Assembly (NCBI GenBank): GCA_016712315.1
Contig: JADJRG010000013.1
Span: 496,001 to 560,000 of the forward strand
Direction of reading: 5' to 3'
DNA from: Nannocystis sp.
Lineage (GTDB): Bacteria; Myxococcota_A; Polyangia; Nannocystales; Nannocystaceae
Length of the DNA: 64,000 nucleotides
The translations under genes and the position numbers were made by a program. The first letter of the stretch is position 1. The number at the start of each line of letters is the position of its first letter. Under the pieces are notes generated by a model, which made no database searches, was not told the DNA's origin, and saw only the letters and a list, made by a program, of their open reading frames with translations. Of this stretch, positions 61,880 through 64,000 are shown piece by piece.

Positions 61880-63730
61880 ATGCCAGCACTCACCGCGCTC
61901 CTCCTCATCCTCAAGGTCGCTCTCCAGCCCGCGCTCGCCTGCGACGACCCCGTCCACGTCTACGCCGCCGGCCGCCTCCAGCGCCAGCTCTGCCCCGCCG
62001 AGGCGATCGCCGCCGGCCTCACCATCCTCGATCTCCGCGACGACTGGGCGCCTTACGCCTTAGACGGCGCCGCGCGCGACGTCGGCGCCGCCCCGCCCGC
62101 CTACCGCGAGGTCTACATCGAGCTCGCCAACGGCCGCTTCGGCGACGATCCGCTCGCCGCGGAGGATCGTTACCTCGAGCTCTTCGGCATCACCCCCACC
62201 TTCTCGCTCATCCACACCGAGCTCGATGATGAAGCCCGTCATCGCTGCCACGAGGCCCTCGACGACGCCCCCTTGGTCGCCGCGCAGCCGCCGATCCGCC
62301 GCGAAACGCGTGACCGCGCCCGCGCCCGCCAGGCCGATCTCACCAAGCAACGAGCCCTCGTCGGCGGCGCCCTCAAGCGCCTCAAACTCGCCGATCGCGC
62401 CGCCCTCGCCGCGCACAGCCGCGCCAACGCCGCCCTCGTCGCCCGCTTCGAGCGCGCCGAGGCCCTCCAAGCCGCCATCGACGCCCTCCAGGCCCACCTC
62501 GTCTGTGATCGCCTGCTGCCGCCGAAGGCCGCCACCGGCGCCTTCGACGTCGCCACATCGACCGCCCTCCGCGCCTACCAGCGCCGCCACGTCATCGTCG
62601 CCTCGGGCGAGCTCGACGCCGAGACCAAGGCCGCACTCCTCCGCGCCAGCCGCGAGCAAGACCTCCGCCTCGCCCTCCGCGCCCTCCGTCAGCGGGTCAC
62701 CGACGCCGCGGGCCTCATCGAAGACGGCTCCGCGCGCGGCGAGTGGGGCACCGTGCTCGGCCGCACCCTCGACGGGCCCGCGCTCCAATATCAGGGCGTC
62801 TACCCGCCCTTGCCGGGCGGCGCCCCCGATCGGATCTCGCCGGCCACCGAGGCCGCCGCCCGCGCCTTCGGCTGGACCGACTTTGCGGGCGCTCAGGCCT
62901 TCATCCACCGCCACTTCGAAGGCTCGAAGCCGCCGCCGCGCTTCGCCGTCGCCCTGCCCGCGCCGCCCGCCTACTACGCCCGCCCCCTGGAGCTGCGCGC
63001 CGAGATCGACCGCGGCCAGATCTGGTACGAGCACAAGAGCCGCCACCGCCGCCCGGAGCGCCGCGCCGTGCTCATCCTCTACGCCAGCAGCGGCCCAGGC
63101 GAGGAGGTCGCGCTGATCCGCTGGCCCACCACTGTCGGCGGCTAGCAGGAGGAGAAGCTGAAGAGCGGCCGGATCGTCGTCGCCTACAAGGGCTCCGACG
63201 TCGGCCCGAGGATCTGGCGCGACCTCGTCGTCGCCCCCGTCTGGTACCCACCCAAGAGCACCCCCGACGCCGAGCTCATCCGCTACCGCGCCGGCGCCTG
63301 GGAGCTCAAGAGCGACCTGCTCGGCCCCAGCTACCGCTCCGCCTACGGCATGGCCATGTTGATCCACCACCGCGAGCTCGAGCGCGACGGCCAGCCTGTC
63401 CTCTACGACAACGGCATCCGCACCCACGGCGCCGTCAACTACCGCTCGATCCTGCTCGGCCAGAGCCACGGCTGCCACCGCCTCTACAACCACCACATCC
63501 TCCGCCTCACCGCCTTCCTCCTCCAGCACCACGGCTACAGCGCCCGCGGCCCCGCCGCCGCGACCGTCCGCCGGACGCTCCGCCACAAGCGCCGCGCCTT
63601 CCCCCTCGCCCTCGACGATCGCGGGTTTTATTTTGAGCTCCAACCACCGATCCCCGTCGATGTGCTCGAGGGCGAGATCATGGGCAAGCAGCAGCAGCCC
63701 AGCGCGAGCAAGTACCGACCTAGCCCCTAA
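61880..63730 (+). pseudogene. L,D-transpeptidase (YkuD) gene interrupted by an in-frame TAG
   Basis: The frame runs from ATG 61880 to TAA 63730 (616 codons) with one stop, TAG at 63143-63145 (codon 422). Upstream: signal peptide MPALTALLLILKVALQPALAC, helical region, peptidoglycan-binding-1-like GAFDVATSTALRAYQRRHVIV, and FAVALPAPPAYY...ALIRWPTTVGG. Downstream in the same frame: QEEKLKSGRIVVAYKGSDVGPRIWRDL, then the YkuD core HGAVNYRSI and SHGCHRLYN with catalytic Cys at codon 532. Homologous proteins have W at the stop position (TTIGGW), so TGG to TAG is the simplest change. The 421-residue product lacks the active site. A sequencing error or readthrough cannot be excluded. GGAGGAG right after the stop is Shine-Dalgarno-like but no good start follows. 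Confidence 0.85.
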
Positions 63731-63773
63731 GACAGGCGGATCGGCTCGACGACGCCAGCTAAGCGACGCCGGA

Positions 63774-64000
63774 TCAACGACGCCCCGTCGCCGCCGAGGC
63801 CCCCGCCTGAGCGCCCGCCGCCGCCTGCGCCTCGGCCAGCAGCCGCGCCGCCTCCGGGTTCGGCCGCTGCGCATAGTTCATCGCCGCCAGCTCGAGCGCG
63901 CGCGCCGGGGCGTCACCCCGCGCCAAGAAGTGCCCTAGCGCGTGCCCCGCCGCCGCCTCGGGGTACCGCGCCAACAGGCGCTCATGGCCCGCCCTCGCCG
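63774..64000 (-). CDS. C-terminal end of a TPR-like protein (start outside window)
   Basis: The frame is open to the window edge on the minus strand and ends at TGA 63774-63776; 75 residues are visible. The sequence HERLLARYPEAAAGHALGHFLARGDAPARALELAAMNYAQRPNPEAARLLAEAQAAAG has the helix-turn-helix spacing of tetratricopeptide repeats (A-x-x-H/Y...A-L at the usual positions). Nothing more can be said about function from this fragment. Confidence 0.65.
   Translation of the reverse strand, partial: ARAGHERLLARYPEAAAGHALGHFLARGDAPARALELAAMNYAQRPNPEAARLLAEAQAAAGAQAGASAATGRR

Noticed and set aside
63143..63145. TAG as a programmed pyrrolysine or selenocysteine-type recoding site
   Set aside because: The amber lies at a position occupied by Trp in relatives and not in the active site; no pylT/pylS-like genes are visible. 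A TGG to TAG change or sequencing error is simpler.
1..64000. tRNA, rRNA, riboswitch, insertion sequence or phage genes
   Set aside because: No tRNA-like cloverleaf, rRNA segment, transposase, integrase or phage structural motif was recognised on either strand.

Overview
The window is a GC-rich, gene-dense bacterial segment with no rRNA, tRNA, CRISPR array or insertion sequence that I can see. Its contents point to a myxobacterium (Myxococcota), most likely the Nannocystis/Enhygromyxa side. The evidence is five visible eukaryotic-like Ser/Thr kinases plus a giant hybrid histidine kinase, many lipoproteins whose lipobox cysteine is followed by G-D-D and a Thr/Ser/Asp-rich linker, and several families better known from eukaryotes (type II glutamine synthetase, animal-type glutaminase, GDA1/CD39 apyrase, iodotyrosine-deiodinase-like flavoprotein). 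The taxon is an inference from gene content, not from a marker gene.

Layout. 1-8.9 kb: the end of a hybrid AAA/GAF/histidine kinase, a stand-alone ABBA-fold aromatic prenyltransferase with its own promoter and a 24-bp palindromic operator candidate, and an FHA-protein/WD40-kinase pair. 9-20.7 kb: secreted lipoproteins (one a beta-helix pectate-lyase-like protein, one an M23 peptidase), an apyrase, a DUF1295 membrane enzyme, a TonB-type protein, thyX, a methyltransferase, a TenA/heme-oxygenase-fold protein and an NCS1 permease. 21-26.7 kb: an FG-GAP lipoprotein, a small lipoprotein and a kinase-TPR protein, with a nested palindromic element between the last two. 27-31 kb: a three-gene ABC-2 exporter operon behind two tandem dyad operators, then a two-gene PTPS-like/SDR operon. 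31-38 kb: two more kinases, a TPR membrane protein and lipoproteins. 38-47 kb: an NADP-binding oxidoreductase, cyclopropane fatty acid synthase, an SGNH hydrolase, a five-gene ogt-mlaE-mlaE-mlaF-mlaD operon, and an SMP-30-like lipoprotein. 47-52 kb: a nitrogen block on the minus strand (GSII, AmtB, a divergent P-II, animal-type glutaminase). 52.5-56 kb: a NarX/NarL-like two-component pair and a degenerate sigma-54-activator-like protein. 56-64 kb: an IYD-like flavoprotein, a CAP-domain lipoprotein, an SRPBCC protein, a kinase-BRCT fusion, an M74-type endopeptidase, an L,D-transpeptidase gene broken by an in-frame TAG, and the end of a TPR protein.

How genes work together. The clearest functional units are (i) ogt-mlaEEFD, lipid transport across the envelope with a DNA repair gene translationally coupled in front; (ii) glutamine synthetase, ammonium channel, P-II and glutaminase, which together cover ammonium uptake, assimilation and glutamine breakdown; (iii) the ABC-2 exporter; (iv) the PTPS-like/SDR pair; (v) FHA plus kinase signalling. 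Peptidoglycan-active proteins (M23, M74, L,D-transpeptidase) are scattered rather than clustered.

Expression signals. Many start codons lie 5-9 nt downstream of a TANNNT hexamer, which suggests widespread leaderless transcripts; a minority (16613-17317, 47327-49354, 38432-39073) have clear Shine-Dalgarno sequences instead. The + strand is C-rich over most of the window whatever the gene direction, except in the ABC exporter operon (26961-29622), where it becomes G-rich. The leading candidates for something undescribed are the prenyltransferase with its operator, the degenerate P-II and glutaminase in the nitrogen block, the catalytic-residue-free PTPS homologue with its SDR partner, the GAFTGA-less activator, and the nested palindrome at 23.65-23.73 kb.
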